Shown: positions 9,111 through 19,585 of the stretch, piece by piece
How positions within the stretch are numbered: the first letter of the stretch is position 1
Layout of the letters: each line of letters starts with the position of its first letter
Source of the DNA: Pararge aegeria
Taxonomy: Eukaryota; Arthropoda; Insecta; Lepidoptera; Nymphalidae
Assembly: GCF_905163445.1 (NCBI RefSeq)
Contig: NC_053184.1
Location: 17,360,001-17,424,000 of the forward strand
Length of the DNA stretch: 64,000 bases
Reading direction: 5' to 3'
Program-made: the position numbers and the translations under genes
The notes under the pieces: generated by a model
The model's database searches: none
Told to the model about the DNA's origin: nothing
The model's input: only the letters and a program-made list of their open reading frames with translations

Positions 9111-10039
9111 TTCGATTATGAAAACGAAAGTTTATGTGCGTAGGTACCTATGTCTTCACGTCACAAATTCTGAAACAATTTAGGTGAATGCAAGAATGAA
9201 TTTGGAATAAATAAATAAAAAAAGTTTAGTTCGCCACAGCAAACTTTTGGAGACGAAATGAGATTAATACTAGCTACGCCCTGTGAATACGTAATTGCAG
9301 TAGATAGAAGTGAAAATACGTGAAGACTTATTTGCCGAGGGTAACACCGCGAGGCGCAAATAGTGTGGTATTAATTTTCTCTTCTTCTTAAACTTTTTTT
9401 TTTTTAATAGAATGTCCCCACCCCAACCTATCGTTTTATTTGCCCCACTAAAGCCAGTCTCGGACGTCCTCGTTCCCGCTTTCTTTCTACTTTTTCCTCA
9501 GTTATGCTTGTAATAAATTCATCATGTCATCATCTAATTTCTATAGTTCTAATTATACTCTTTTCCCGACTCTAGTTAGTACTTCTTTATTTCCAATTTT
9601 CTCAGTCCAAGTTTTGCTCTCGATTCACCACCACATTTCAAAGTAATAATATTAATAACGTAATAATATAGTCCAAGGTAATATTATGAATACTAATTCG
9701 ACGTTTTTAAGAAATGTAGACCTTGTATAAATCGACATTTTGTCGCCGATTCGGGACAAACATATCGCTCGTGTGCATTTCCTCTAATGCAGTTAAAAGA
9801 TAACCAACCGATCGGAATGTGTAGACAGTTATAGGCGGTTGGGAACTCATTTATAACTAGTTCTTGCCCGTGAATCTGATCGGCCGGATAGTTATGAAGT
9901 TGCTGTACTTATAGATTATCGACACGGCTAATTTCCTGCCTTATCTTAAACTTTACGAACATAAAGCTAACTTGATAGTTGCATTTACTAAGAGATTTGC
10001 ACGAGTGGTTGTTCCGGAGATAAGTGCGTTGTAACATTT
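9111..10039. other. Unassigned stretch
   Basis: Only homopolymer T tracts (around 9390-9407) stand out. No repeat family recognised. Confidence 0.45.
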
Positions 10040-10135
10040 TTTTTTATATAGGTTATAGACTAGCGCTTGACCATAATCTCACCTCTTGAAAGGTGCAGAT
10101 GTGGCCTAAGATGGGCGCTTAAAGATGCCTATTGA
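10039..10135 (-). mobile_element. SINE-C 3'-end fragment
   Basis: A T-run followed by CTTGACCATAATCTCACCT and AAGGTGCAGATG...CCTAAGATGGGCG gives the complement of a diverged SINE-C 3' end. Confidence 0.45.
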
Positions 10136-10174
10136 CTCTTTTTGTCATTCCTTATATTAAAACCCAAAACAGGG

Positions 10175-10450
10175 TAAATAAGTAAATAAAATAAATAAAT
10201 ATATCAAGACAATACACACATCGCCATCTAGCCCCAAAGTAAGCGTAGCTTGTGTTATGGGTACTGAGATAGCTAATGAATATTTTTTTATGGATATAAT
10301 ACACATAATGACTTATAATATACAGATAAACACCCAGACACTGAAAAACATTCATGTTCATCACACAAACACTCTCCAGTTGTGGGAATCGAACCCACGG
10401 CCTTGGACTCAGAAAGCAGGGTCGCTGCCCACTGCGCCACTCGGCCGTCA
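10175..10450 (-). mobile_element. SINE-A, full length
   Basis: The minus strand reads the head GACGGCCGAGTGGCGCAGTG, box B GGTTCGATTCCCAC, the body with CAGTGTCTGGGTG and the conserved tail, ending in (TTTA)n. All landmarks are present, so this is a useful reference copy. The three overlapping ORFs reported here are different frames of the SINE. Confidence 0.9.
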
Positions 10451-10504
10451 GGTGTTTTTTTTTTAATTTTCAATATTTAAAAATATTTACACACATTGCA
10501 TTTT

Positions 10505-10650
10505 ATTATTTTAACTGTCAAAACCAGGGTCGAAATTTTAATAAGGTACAAGCCGTCCCAAAGAATTAAGCTATAAAATGCAAAAAAGATTTTTCAATAA
10601 TCCGATTAGTAGTTCCAGAGATTACTAAGTTCGAATTACTAAGAAAAAAC
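10505..10650. mobile_element. Helitron-like fragment
   Basis: GCTATAAAATGCAAAAAAG, TCCGATTAGTAGTTCCAGAG and ATTACTAAGTTCG resemble the segment at 23636-23700. No terminus is preserved. Confidence 0.4.
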
Positions 10651-10884
10651 ACTATTCAGTTTTATTATTATTAGGTATAAAGAGGCCAACTATCCTTTTT
10701 ATTTTACACCTTTCGCAAAAGACACGTAACGCTGGTAAAGTAGCGATAAATTGTAAATACAATGCGATAAAAGAATATGAAGACTCACTATATTTTATAA
10801 AGTGCCATTCATTTTAACAATATGATATGCATGAAAAGCGATATTTCCGTTTCAGTCTAAAAGTGGGATCACACTTAACACGAA

Positions 10885-11226
10885 ATCCCTCATCATATCC
10901 GGTGGCGTGCAGTACAGGGTTTTTGACCAGGGTGTGCATAAAATAGAAAAAACTTCGCATTTATGAGTTATACGAAAAATTTAGGGTAGGCAGAGCTTTT
11001 GTACATGTATGAAGTGCACGCCACTGATCATATCAACCCATTACCGGCCCACTACAGGGCACGGGTCTCCTCCGAAAATGAGAAGGGGTCAAAATATTTT
11101 AGGAAATTCCTACTTATGTTAATTGCTAGGTGTTATTACTTACTGTGTTTTTGATTTTATTTCTGTTTTTTTAATATCTGTTATTTGTTTGCTGGTATAA
11201 AATTTGTGGACTCCACACACCTTTGA
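10885..11226 (-). mobile_element. SINE-B, split by MITE-H and further rearranged
   Basis: The tail AACCCATTACCGGCCCACTAC (from 11035) and CACGGGTCTCC are followed by about 110 bp of unrelated AT-rich DNA, then GTGGACTCCACACACCTTTGA (11206-11226). The head has been lost. CCCACTGCGCCAGTGGGC (11227-11244), which resembles a SINE-A head complement, abuts the truncated end. Confidence 0.65.
10892..11034 (-). mobile_element. MITE-H (hAT type) with 8-bp target duplication, inside SINE-B
   Basis: The element proper is 10900-11026. Termini CGGTGGCGTGCAG and GTGCACGCCACTG form 13-bp TIRs with few mismatches. ATCATATC flanks both sides (10892-10899 and 11027-11034), the 8-bp duplication expected of hAT transposition. 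The duplicated octamer belongs to the ATCATATCAACCC tail of SINE-B, so the SINE was there first. No transposase. Confidence 0.88.
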
Positions 11227-11250
11227 CCCACTGCGCCAGTGGGCTGTCTA

Positions 11251-12051
11251 AATAATATAAAGCAGGTACGAGTCAAATATTTAGAATTTCAAATGGGAAT
11301 AAGCTTAATTTCCGAAACATCTGGAGCGCACTGACTCGGCGGTTCAACAAATAATGAACTTGTTGTAGAAACTAGGTGTTTGTTGAAGTTCGGCTTGAAT
11401 ATTAAACAGTTCCATTTTGGCCGCACACACTTACCCCGCTCCTAATTCCTGAGAACACAGAAATGTTACGTATTGCAAAAGTAGTTTACCAAACTTAGCA
11501 ATTAAGAGTAGACGAACGTAATGGAAAACATTTCTATGAAGTATCACAGTGCCACAGAATTAGGAACATACAGAACCCGTGTACACGACTAATATCGAAG
11601 CATCAAAAACCACTCCACTTTAGAATGTTTTTTCTAACAAACGGTTAGTCATCTATACCATTTAGAAGATGACAGTAATTATTGTACCTGTAATGTTCTA
11701 AACGTTTAAATTCCATAAAATGGGGAAACCCATTTTCCCCAAGATATAAAAGGAGCAGGTATCAGATACGAGGAGCCTAATGAAAATTTAGTTCACAGCT
11801 GAGTGCCGACACAATTTTGCACCTGGGCTAATGGAGTCGGGGGAGCGGGGGGCTGGTGAAGTTTGCTTTATTTTCCGGACGTGCACTTCGCAGTTTGCCC
11901 CGGATACAGGTGGAAACTGTATTCGTGCTCGTATCTGCAGATTTGTGTATTTATTAGTAAATGATATTTGGGTTGAAACTTTATGAAATGCATACTTAAC
12001 AATTTTATTATTAGGTATAGTGCGGGAAACTTAAGTTTAGATCTGCTTCAG
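11251..12051. other. Unassigned stretch
   Basis: No family or coding signal. A G-rich run (GGGGGAGCGGGGGGC, near 11838-11852) is unusual locally. Confidence 0.45.
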
Positions 12052-12225
12052 ACCAGGATATGCACTAAGCGGACATATAATACAAAATGAAAAAAAATCC
12101 AGTAGTACGAGTTATAAATAACTTTAGGATAGGAATTGTAAGAGTTATAAAAAGCCCTAACTACCCTACCCTACCCTTAAGTATTTATAACTCGTACTGG
12201 AGTTTTTTTTCTCCTTCCCATTAAA
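12052..12225. repeat. MITE-H-related foldback, termini decayed
   Basis: Arms CCAGTAGTACGAGTTATAAAT (from 12099) and ATTTATAACTCGTACTGG (to 12200) match the internal foldback of the intact MITE-H at 28022-28212. So does the outer context CAGGATATGCAC...AAATGAAAAAAAA. CAGTGGCGT termini are no longer visible. Confidence 0.6.
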
Positions 12226-12227
12226 GT

Positions 12228-12300
12228 TAAAGCTGGATCCAAGCGGCATAGCACCGTTGAATTTCCTACAAAAGACCTATGTCCAGCGGTGGACGCTAAG
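12228..12300 (+). mobile_element. RTE-a 3' end
   Basis: GGATCCAAGCGGCATAGCACC followed by TACAAAAGACCTATGTCCAGC is the terminal coding and 3' sequence of RTE-a (QKTYVQ-type end), severely 5' truncated. Confidence 0.7.
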
Positions 12301-12760
12301 CAATTTATTTTCAAGGATTTTTGTTAAACAAAAGACAAATAGATAAGAATTATTAATCTATCATACAATACTCAATGTACGTGTTGTATACAATTTATTT
12401 ACTTCGAGTTTCGCACAAAGAAAACAGCTTAAATAATAAAGTTATAGTCGTATTCTAAAAATACAAACGTTTTCATGGTCAACAAACGATAGTAAAATAA
12501 AGTTCCTAAACTGAGATCGAGATCTTAATCTCAACAATCTATTAATCGACCTCCATTATATTTCAGCGCTTTTTGTTCTCATGTCACTAAACTATTATAA
12601 CTAAAGAGGTAGTGGAAATGTTAATGCATTTGATTAATTAATCGTTGCAAGTGACCTCCTGAAGAGTCAATGTACCTCTGCACGGCTAGCATAGAATGGA
12701 GACAAACCTTTTTATCTTCCGTTTATATCCGGGACCAAATTTACTTGTCCACCTGCCAAA
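12301..12760. other. Unassigned stretch
   Basis: No recognisable repeat. The 81-codon ORF at 12670-12915 extends into the following MITE-H and is not a gene. Confidence 0.45.
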
Positions 12761-12894
12761 CAGTGGCCTGCACTTCATACGTGCACAAAAGCGCTGCCTA
12801 CCATAACATTTTCATACAACTGACAACAGAGGAGGATTTTGACATTTTATGCCATTTTCACAATTTTTTGGTACAAATTCCTATGCACGCCACG
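12761..12894 (+). mobile_element. MITE-H, degenerate
   Basis: The left end CAGTGGCCTGCACTTCATAC and right end TATGCACGCCACG match MITE-H termini with substitutions. Internal ACGTGCACAAAAGCGCTGCC and ATTTTATGCCATTTT match other copies. No target duplication remains. Confidence 0.7.
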
Positions 12895-12999
12895 CCGTCA
12901 ATGCACAGTAACTGAGGAAAGGGAAATTTATACCCTTTGACATTATAAATATATTATTTGGATTTTATTTCCACCCTGCGGAGAACAACTGTGGGATAA

Positions 13000-13055
13000 A
13001 TGAAGGAATGAATACAGTTTTACTGGACACCAAAGAAAAATGTAGTTTCAAAGAT
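13000..13055 (-). mobile_element. JOCK 3'-end fragment
   Basis: AATGAAGGAATGAATACAG followed by TTTTACTGGACACCAAAG is a diverged complement of the JOCK 3' end. Confidence 0.5.
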
Positions 13056-13984
13056 GTAAACACGTTGGAGCAAGATGGTGTAACTTGGTGGGTTTAGGGA
13101 TATATATTTTGTCCTATTCCTGAGAAAAATATGCCCCCTGACCGTGTTGGTGCCTCCTTAGCCAATTTTACAGTAACTGACTATAAATTGCAAGTAGAAT
13201 TGACTAAATATTTCTTTTTAATATCTTACATTGTTGTTGTAATGTTTATTCTCGATTAGGTTCCTCTGATGTTACTTCAGTGTTTAAATATTTGAAACGA
13301 CTGTACGATGGCGGGCGTGCTAATCCCTTACTCGGATTAGAGTAGAACAAGATGGACTACGTCACGTTACCACGTTCCAACAAAATAATATTCTAAATTT
13401 AAAAGTTTGAATTGAGAATATTATTAAATATAAATATTAATACATTTTAATAATGCATTAACTGATATAGCTGGCTGGCACCGAGATTTTTAGCGAAGTC
13501 TTAAATAGGACAATGCAAAATAAAATATTTATGGCACTTTTCAAAATGAATTACTTGCGTTAGTGGTTTTATAATCAAAGCTGTACTTTTTTCATTTAGT
13601 ACCACACATCTTAAGAACTTGAATAACCCTACCACCATCTCCTTAGCTATTAGTAATTCCCTGCATACGTGATACGTAAACAACATGGATTCCAACAGAA
13701 ACACTATATTAATATTAACAGTTTTTCCTGTACTTAATGGCTTTTAATGAATAGGTTTCCTACTGCTGTTTTTATAATTCATGACGTGCAGATTGTACAT
13801 TACGCGCAATCTAGGTTAGCCAGATAGACGTCACACTGCTCAGATAGTTTTTAGGAATTCAATGGGTCAACACCTATACAGCACATGTTGTGAACGACGT
13901 CGTCTTCTTGCTGAATATAGAATAATCGCTTATGACAGTTAAAGACAGACAGACTTGGTGTGTCAAAAGTGGTTCAAGGTCGAA
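13056..13984. other. Unassigned stretch
   Basis: No repeat family recognised. The small ORF 13501-13704 has no recognisable domain. Confidence 0.45.
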
Positions 13985-14160
13985 ACAAAGGCATGCATAC
14001 ACGTGTTCGAATTTTAAGAAGATGGACTAATATAATTAGACCTTCTCGCAATGCCACCAATAAAAACCGCTGGAGACAGATCGTAAGAACCATTAATAAA
14101 GATCTTAACCTATTATTACGACCACTCTAGCTAGAATGAACGGCTTAGATAAAAAAAAGG
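13985..14160 (+). mobile_element. Probable LINE 3'-end relic
   Basis: One plus frame reads RVRILRRWTNII, then NRWRQIVRTINKDLN and stops, followed by an A-rich end (14150-14170). The Arg/Trp-rich wording resembles the extreme C-terminus of insect LINE reverse transcriptases. This is resemblance by eye only. Confidence 0.35.
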
Positions 14161-14224
14161 AAGAAGAAATTTCCTCTTCACCAGTATTTAATTTCTGTAC
14201 TCAGTAGGCAATTAGCGAGCTGTG

Positions 14225-14500
14225 CTTAGGGTTGATACGAATTACAAGTGAGAGCTACCGACATAACTCAGAGTGGGATCACTGGGAGGGAAGCTGGAGC
14301 ACTTCGATAGTGCTCGAATCGAACCTAATTGTAGCTCTGGTAGACCACTGCTAGATGGAACAGATGACATCAAACGAGTCAGGGTGCTACAGGACGTATG
14401 CGGTAAAGGATTACGGAATTCCGAACTCTCTGCGAAAGCCCTGTATGGCAGTGGAAGGCTACTCACATCATATGATGATAATGATGTGTGCAGTCAAATT
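14225..14500 (+). mobile_element. RTE-a 3' relic, strongly diverged
   Basis: GRPLLDGTDDIKRV in one plus frame (ORF 14273-14554) corresponds to the RTE-a GRPPTRWTDDIKRV segment. A shifted frame gives NSLRKPCMAVEGYS, in the place of the NSLQKTYVQQW end. A CATATGATGATAATGATG tail follows. Frameshifts divide it. Confidence 0.6.
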
Positions 14501-14865
14501 AATGGTACCATGTTCTGCCATTTACGGCTACAACTTTCTGATGGTAGTTATTAACTGATCAGATATCGATCGCTGGAGCTGCAGACTAAATCGATACATT
14601 TTATGACTATATAGCATGTAACACTTCGCAAAAATCGAAAGCGGTAGTTATTTGCAGGTGTTAGCTGTCAAGGTCATCCACATTTGTTCCGAAATTGGTC
14701 TATTGTAAATGCCAGATTGAGCTACTTTTGTACCGGCTCTTTTATTGAATATTTGACAATGGCGCGACTTAGTTTTTTTTTCTATTCTATTTCGCGAGTT
14801 GCTTTTTGTTATTTAGTTGTGGTTGGGACTTGGGACTATTAACTAAGCTACCTATAGGTAATGTA
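14501..14865. other. Unassigned stretch
   Basis: No recognised feature beyond the end of the RTE-a relic. Confidence 0.4.
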
Positions 14866-14960
14866 ATAAATACTTATACTAAATATAAATAGTATATTTA
14901 AATAGTATATTTAGTTTAGTTGTAATTAAATAGTATATTTATATTTAGTATAAGTATATT
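14866..14960. repeat. AT-rich foldback with repeated AAATAGTATATTTA
   Basis: ACTTATACTAAATATAAATA (about 14872-14891) is mirrored by TATTTATATTTAGTATAAGT (about 14936-14956). Between them AAATAGTATATTTA is repeated. Confidence 0.75.
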
Positions 14961-15294
14961 TTTCTATCCGGATCTAATGCTTCGGATGCCTGGTGATTTA
15001 TGTGATTCCTATAAAATTATTAATTATTAATAAGGTATTGATGTGACCTAGATATTATCAAAAGTAATTTGGAATTATGAAGTCAACTGAAAATTTTTAA
15101 GGTAGTGTCTGAAATTGGAATTTATTAGGTAGAAAAAGAAACTTTTTTTACTCCACCTTAGGTGTGAAACGAAGTTAAAGAAGAAATAACTTACCTGAAA
15201 CAAAAAGAAAATATTATAAGTTGAGGAAATATTTAACAATTTAATATGCAACAATTATAAATATTGATAACTAATAATACAAATAATCTTATAA

Positions 15295-15425
15295 AATTAT
15301 TTATGAATGTAAGTTTATGTGTTACCCTTTAACTTCTTAAATACTCAACGGATTATCATAAAATTTGGCATACATGTTGTCAAAGGTTATGAAATGAAAA
15401 TAAAAAAAAAAAAATTGTTCTCGAG
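15295..15425 (+). mobile_element. Helitron-like 5' portion
   Basis: ACTTCTTAAATACTCAACGG, AAAATTTGGCATACATG and an A-run follow the usual order of the 5' part of the lepidopteran Helitron-like repeats. No CTAG end found. Confidence 0.4.
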
Positions 15426-17084
15426 GGGTGAATAGTTAGAATAGTTTATAGTACAGATAAACTGAATAAATTTTTACAATTTACTTTTAACATTGTTAAT
15501 ATAATACAAAGACGTACAGTTTTTCTTCTGTATAGATTTCTATGATTACCTTTAGCTTATTAACTGCCGTTTTTTCACCTAATAGGGATCCAGGGACCCC
15601 AATATCTATCGGTCTTTCTAACCAATCAAGTGTGCCCAACCTTGGTCCCACTTATTGTAAGTCGCTAATTTGGTATCAGTACAGAGGAACAATTAAAAAA
15701 GCGCTACGTAATGTCCCTGCAAAACACCTGCTCTTATTTCTATGGTAGAGTTATCGCGAAATATGTAGTCCAATCTGAAGTTGAAAAGTGGTGTATCGAC
15801 ACATAAAGGCCCCGTTGATATTTCTTTTTCGTACATTGTGCAGTTATGCGCCTCGGTTTCAGATTGGATTGAAAGATGTTGTTATCATTAATTTTATTTC
15901 TGAAACTTCAAAAGTGTGAATAATAGTTGTCTATTCTAAGGACGTAGAAATTGGAGCCCTTATATAAACTGTTTGCATGGCAAAACCTCATTTGAATGAC
16001 TGCTTAATATTTAACTAACTAATTAAATAACTTATCTGGGTCAAACCGAATCAATGCCAGTTCGAGTGTATAGCCTCTTGACAAGTTCAATTATTTAGAT
16101 CATTGTATTGCGTAGTCTTTATAGAGTTGCTGATACCAGAAGACAGATTTCTATTTAATAAAAGTTTACAACTAAGAAATTGTTTTACCAGATTGAGTGA
16201 GCACGATCTTTCCAAAGATGGAGTCCGTTTTGGACCCTCCTATGTTTATTCAATATTTTTTCTGCTTCTGTAAAATACCAGTCTACTATGTATCTAAGAA
16301 ACAACTACTATGGAAAGCGCAACTTAAATATTAACAGAATTTCTTTATACTTCTGTTTTAATGTACCTATTGGTTGGACAAATATTATTCCAAGTAACCT
16401 GGTAGAGACCACTTTTGCATTTCATATGTGTGTGGTTTTCCTTCGTAGACAACATATAAATGGACATCTGAAACGTCGGTTTACAGCAGAAACATATATG
16501 ATGTTTAATGTAGAGATGTGCCAATTCTGTAATATTAGTAGAAAAGCTAATATTAGTAGAAAAGCTAAATGTTGAGATATACGCTATTTACAGATTAGCA
16601 AATTATTCATTATTCAGGTCTACACAACGTGCAATGACACGGCGGCGTGTTTCAACACGCGTCATGTGCCATTCATATCCCGCGGTATCTCCATGATCAG
16701 ACATGTCTTAATCGATTGATCTTGTTGTGTAACATCGCGATAAATACTTGTAACAGTGTTACATAAAACCTGTGTGCAGTAAAGGCCCGTTTCTATTGCA
16801 TGTAACATATTTCGTGTGATTGCTTTTCAATTTGAATGCTATCACTGACCTAAATTTGACACTATGTTTCATAATGTTTTTAATCCCAGAAGCAAAAACT
16901 TCATTGATAGTTATGTTTTAGTTAGTTATATTTAAGTTGGCTTTTGTTATGCGTTAATTATTTTGTTAAACGTAAGCTTATAGAAACGACCTATTATAGT
17001 ATAGAAGATTACGTAATCGATAAAAAAGCTTGGGTGTGAATTATTGCTATAGCCAGGTTGCTCTTCTAATAATTTTACACAACC
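15426..17084. other. Unassigned 1.66 kb
   Basis: This is the longest stretch without a recognised family. It contains an exact 18-bp tandem pair (16530-16565, unit TAATATTAGTAGAAAAGC) and a GC-richer pocket (about 16625-16690) with GACACGGCGGCGTG and ATCCCGCGG. The ORFs 15542-15748 and 16288-16575 show no known domain. Confidence 0.45.
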
Positions 17085-17180
17085 TTGCTTAGTTTGTTAT
17101 GGGCTTCTATATAGACCAGGACGCGTTTGGAACCCTCGTAGCTTTAGTTTTAAGTTTACGAATATTGCTTTGATTATCTG
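17085..17180 (+). mobile_element. TAIL-2, 5' part only
   Basis: GTTATGGGCTTCTATATAGACC and CGCGTTTGGAACCCTCG match TAIL-2 but the AATAAA and TTGAA tail are missing. Confidence 0.6.
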
Positions 17181-17375
17181 TTTTGATTTTTGTTAATTCA
17201 GTTCACGAGAGGTATAGCCAGTAATAAAATAAATGCGTTTAAAGGAGATGGATTATTTCTATAACAATAGAGCATATGAAAATCGTTTTGGTGTAATAAA
17301 TCATGCTAAATATTGATATTGTTGAGGGGGTTTTCATCTATATTTCTTTATTGTCTTTTATTTTCAAAAAATTCA

Positions 17376-17735
17376 AAATTTCCCAATTCATTTATTTCAA
17401 GTAGGCCTAATATAAACACTTTTGAAAAGTTAATTCTGTCTGTGTGAAGTGACTCTACCACCGGTTCGAAAGGCAGATTCTACCGAGAAGAAGCCGGCAA
17501 GAAACTCAGCAGTTGTCCTTGTCCAATATAAAAAATTTACATTTTACATTTAAAAATTATTTTTTCTATCTTGTGAGAGATGAAAGCGGAGCCGGATGCT
17601 TCCTAGCAACCTTGTCATTAAGAAATTCATCAATTGAATAGTGACCTCGGTGTAATAAATGTGTTTTGTCATATTCTTTAAACATATGCATTGGAAGGTC
17701 CAAAATTACTTAGAAATCATATTATAAAAGCGTAT
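17376..17735 (-). mobile_element. TAIL-1 LINE-like 3' end, longest copy
   Basis: Minus strand: internal segment (AATGCATATGTTTAAAGAATA, CTCTCACAAGATAGAAA), then TTTCTTGCCGGCTTCTTC, TCGGTAGAATCTGCC, GGTGGTAGAGTCAC and a CTTGAAATAAATGAATT end. It has about 200 bp more upstream sequence than the other copies. Part of that segment recurs at 25930-26040. No ORF survives. Confidence 0.7.
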
Positions 17736-18377
17736 ACTTTATGTATTGGTAAACGAAAATCTAAAATGTTCTTAACATAGAAGACAAACCGTGAGAGCGT
17801 AACGCGTGTGAGCAAGGGAATAAGAGCGAGTTACATAGTCGTAGATTAGAATGCCTGGTACCTACGTCCTATGTGGGTCAACAGATTTCTCATATGTAGG
17901 TAAATGTTAGGAAACAAATTAAATGGGTTTCATATAGGTTACTGTATAAATAGCAAATTGCAGTTGCAAATTTTGACCGATATAATAAATGTTATTTGAT
18001 TAGTAAAAAATAATGAGATCTATAGATAGAACAGTTTTTATTGCGCATACAGAAGGAAAATAAGTTTAGTAAAACAAAAGGTATAAATATATATGCGCAA
18101 ACAAGCTTTTAAAAGCTTTTAGCTTGCTTTGCTGAAACAAAATATCACATATAATTACTTTATATAAATTTTTCGAAGGCCCATTGGCGCATTGGCGGCT
18201 TCATCATACACATAATATTTATGTCCCGGCATTCAAAACCTTTCAATTTAATTGTTATATAAGACTTTAATAATTATATGTTCTGCAGGGTATGCGTTTG
18301 CAGGAGCAGTGGTTGTTCTTTTTTTATGATTTATTATAACCGTCGCCATGTTGTTTTTTGTGACATTGATGGAATAT
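17736..18377. other. Unassigned stretch
   Basis: A 16-bp perfect palindrome AAGCTTTTAAAAGCTT (18103-18118) is the only structure seen. Confidence 0.45.
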
Positions 18378-18440
18378 TAATGAATGAAGGACTACACTTT
18401 TATTGTACACCACAGAGAAAATTCTCACAGATAAAGATAA
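18378..18440 (-). mobile_element. JOCK 3'-end fragment
   Basis: AATGAATGAAGGACTACAC plus TTTTATTGTACACCACAG is the complement of the JOCK 3' end. It is embedded in the small ORF 18278-18460, which is therefore not a gene. Confidence 0.65.
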
Positions 18441-18469
18441 AAAAGAGCATTATTAATTAGCTGTTACCA

Positions 18470-18535
18470 AACTAAACTTTTCCTATTCCCTGTGCTTTGG
18501 CAAGTTAATTTATCCCTTGTCAGTGGATAATCGGG
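18470..18535. repeat. FB-G fragment
   Basis: CTTTTCCTATTCCCTGTGC and AATTTATCCCTTGTCA match the outer part of FB-G seen at 25400-25460. Confidence 0.5.
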
Positions 18536-18589
18536 GTTTATGCTTTTTGTCGATTGCTATGCTACCCGTAAACATTGGGAAGTAAATTA

Positions 18590-18790
18590 ACTCCACCATC
18601 CAGGTCCTTGGCCATCTATTCCGGGAATGTCCCCACGGGACTGTACCACCTGGACCTGGACTACGACTTAGACTGTCCCCTATGAGCTGCGGTCGCTGAT
18701 GCGAAAAATAACTGCCTTGAAATCTTACACCGGCATAGCAAACTCCATCCTGAGTGGCATCAAGCGTTTTAACAATACATAGTAGATTAT
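18590..18790. other. GC-richer block, unclassified
   Basis: Base composition differs from both sides (GGGAATGTCCCCACGGGACTG, CCACCTGGACCTGGAC). One plus frame is open for part of the block and ends in a stop just before 18785. It could be a LINE coding relic or a diverged exon, but I recognise no protein. Confidence 0.3.
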
Positions 18791-18918
18791 CATTTTAATA
18801 AGTGTGTAATTTGTATGGTATAAGTTTATCTATGAAGAACGAAGTATATGTATCCAATCGAAAAAAATTTTATGTAATGAAATTAATAATTTTAAGCATT
18901 TAGAATAGTAAAATCTTA

Positions 18919-19185
18919 GATCGATTGGCGCAGTGGGATGCGACCCTGCTTTCTGTGTCAAAGGCCGTGGGTTCGATTCCCGGAGTGTTTGTGTGTCACA
19001 CAATGTTTGTGTGATAAAAATGACTGTTTATCTGTATATTATAAGTATTTATGTATATTTTTCATATAAAATATTTATCCGTCAACTTAGTACCCATACC
19101 ACAAGCTACGCTCACTTTGGGGCTATATGGCGATGTGTGTATTGTCATATAACAATATGTATATATATTGAGCAGTCATAGTTCC
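18919..19185 (+). mobile_element. SINE-A, full length, diverged
   Basis: Head GATTGGCGCAGTGGG and an intact B box GGTTCGATTCCCGG. A local duplication around TTTGTGTGTCACACAATG follows, then the tail ACCACAAGCTACGCTCACTTTGGGG and an AT-rich end. Confidence 0.85.
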
Positions 19186-19189
19186 GTTT

Positions 19190-19585
19190 ATGCAAATATT
19201 TAAGATAATTCATACTAAACTTTTAACGCAAGATATCCTGCACGCAGCAAACAAAGTAAAAGAAGGTATAGTTTTCGCATTATTCCTTTACGTGACTTTA
19301 AACAAAAGACATCTTTTGAAGCGAAAATTACGAGTTTCCTTGTCCAGGTGGCGATTCAAATCACGCTGGTCTTGTGTAACGTCGCACGTGCCACTTTTCC
19401 ATTGTATACCATATGTCCTTTGCCAGGTCCTTATGTTTCGCTGCATAAGGGTCATTATTGAACAAAAGAAACATTTCTGCATGCGTATAACCGTAGTTCG
19501 AGAGCCTATATCGCATGAGGCTTTATTTTTCACTTATGCAAATATAGTGCTTAGTGTATTAAGCACAGGATGCGTTATTGCGTGA
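19190..19585 (+). other. Unassigned region open in both orientations
   Basis: A 131-codon plus ORF fills this interval and an 81-codon ORF lies antisense at 19288-19533. No domain, signal peptide or transposon signature is recognisable. The composition is less AT-biased than its surroundings. The antisense frame contains a Trp/Arg-rich stretch (RTWQRTYGIQWKSGTC) of protein-like texture. Splice signals in frame were not convincing. It could be an old exon, a transposon relic or chance. Confidence 0.25.
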
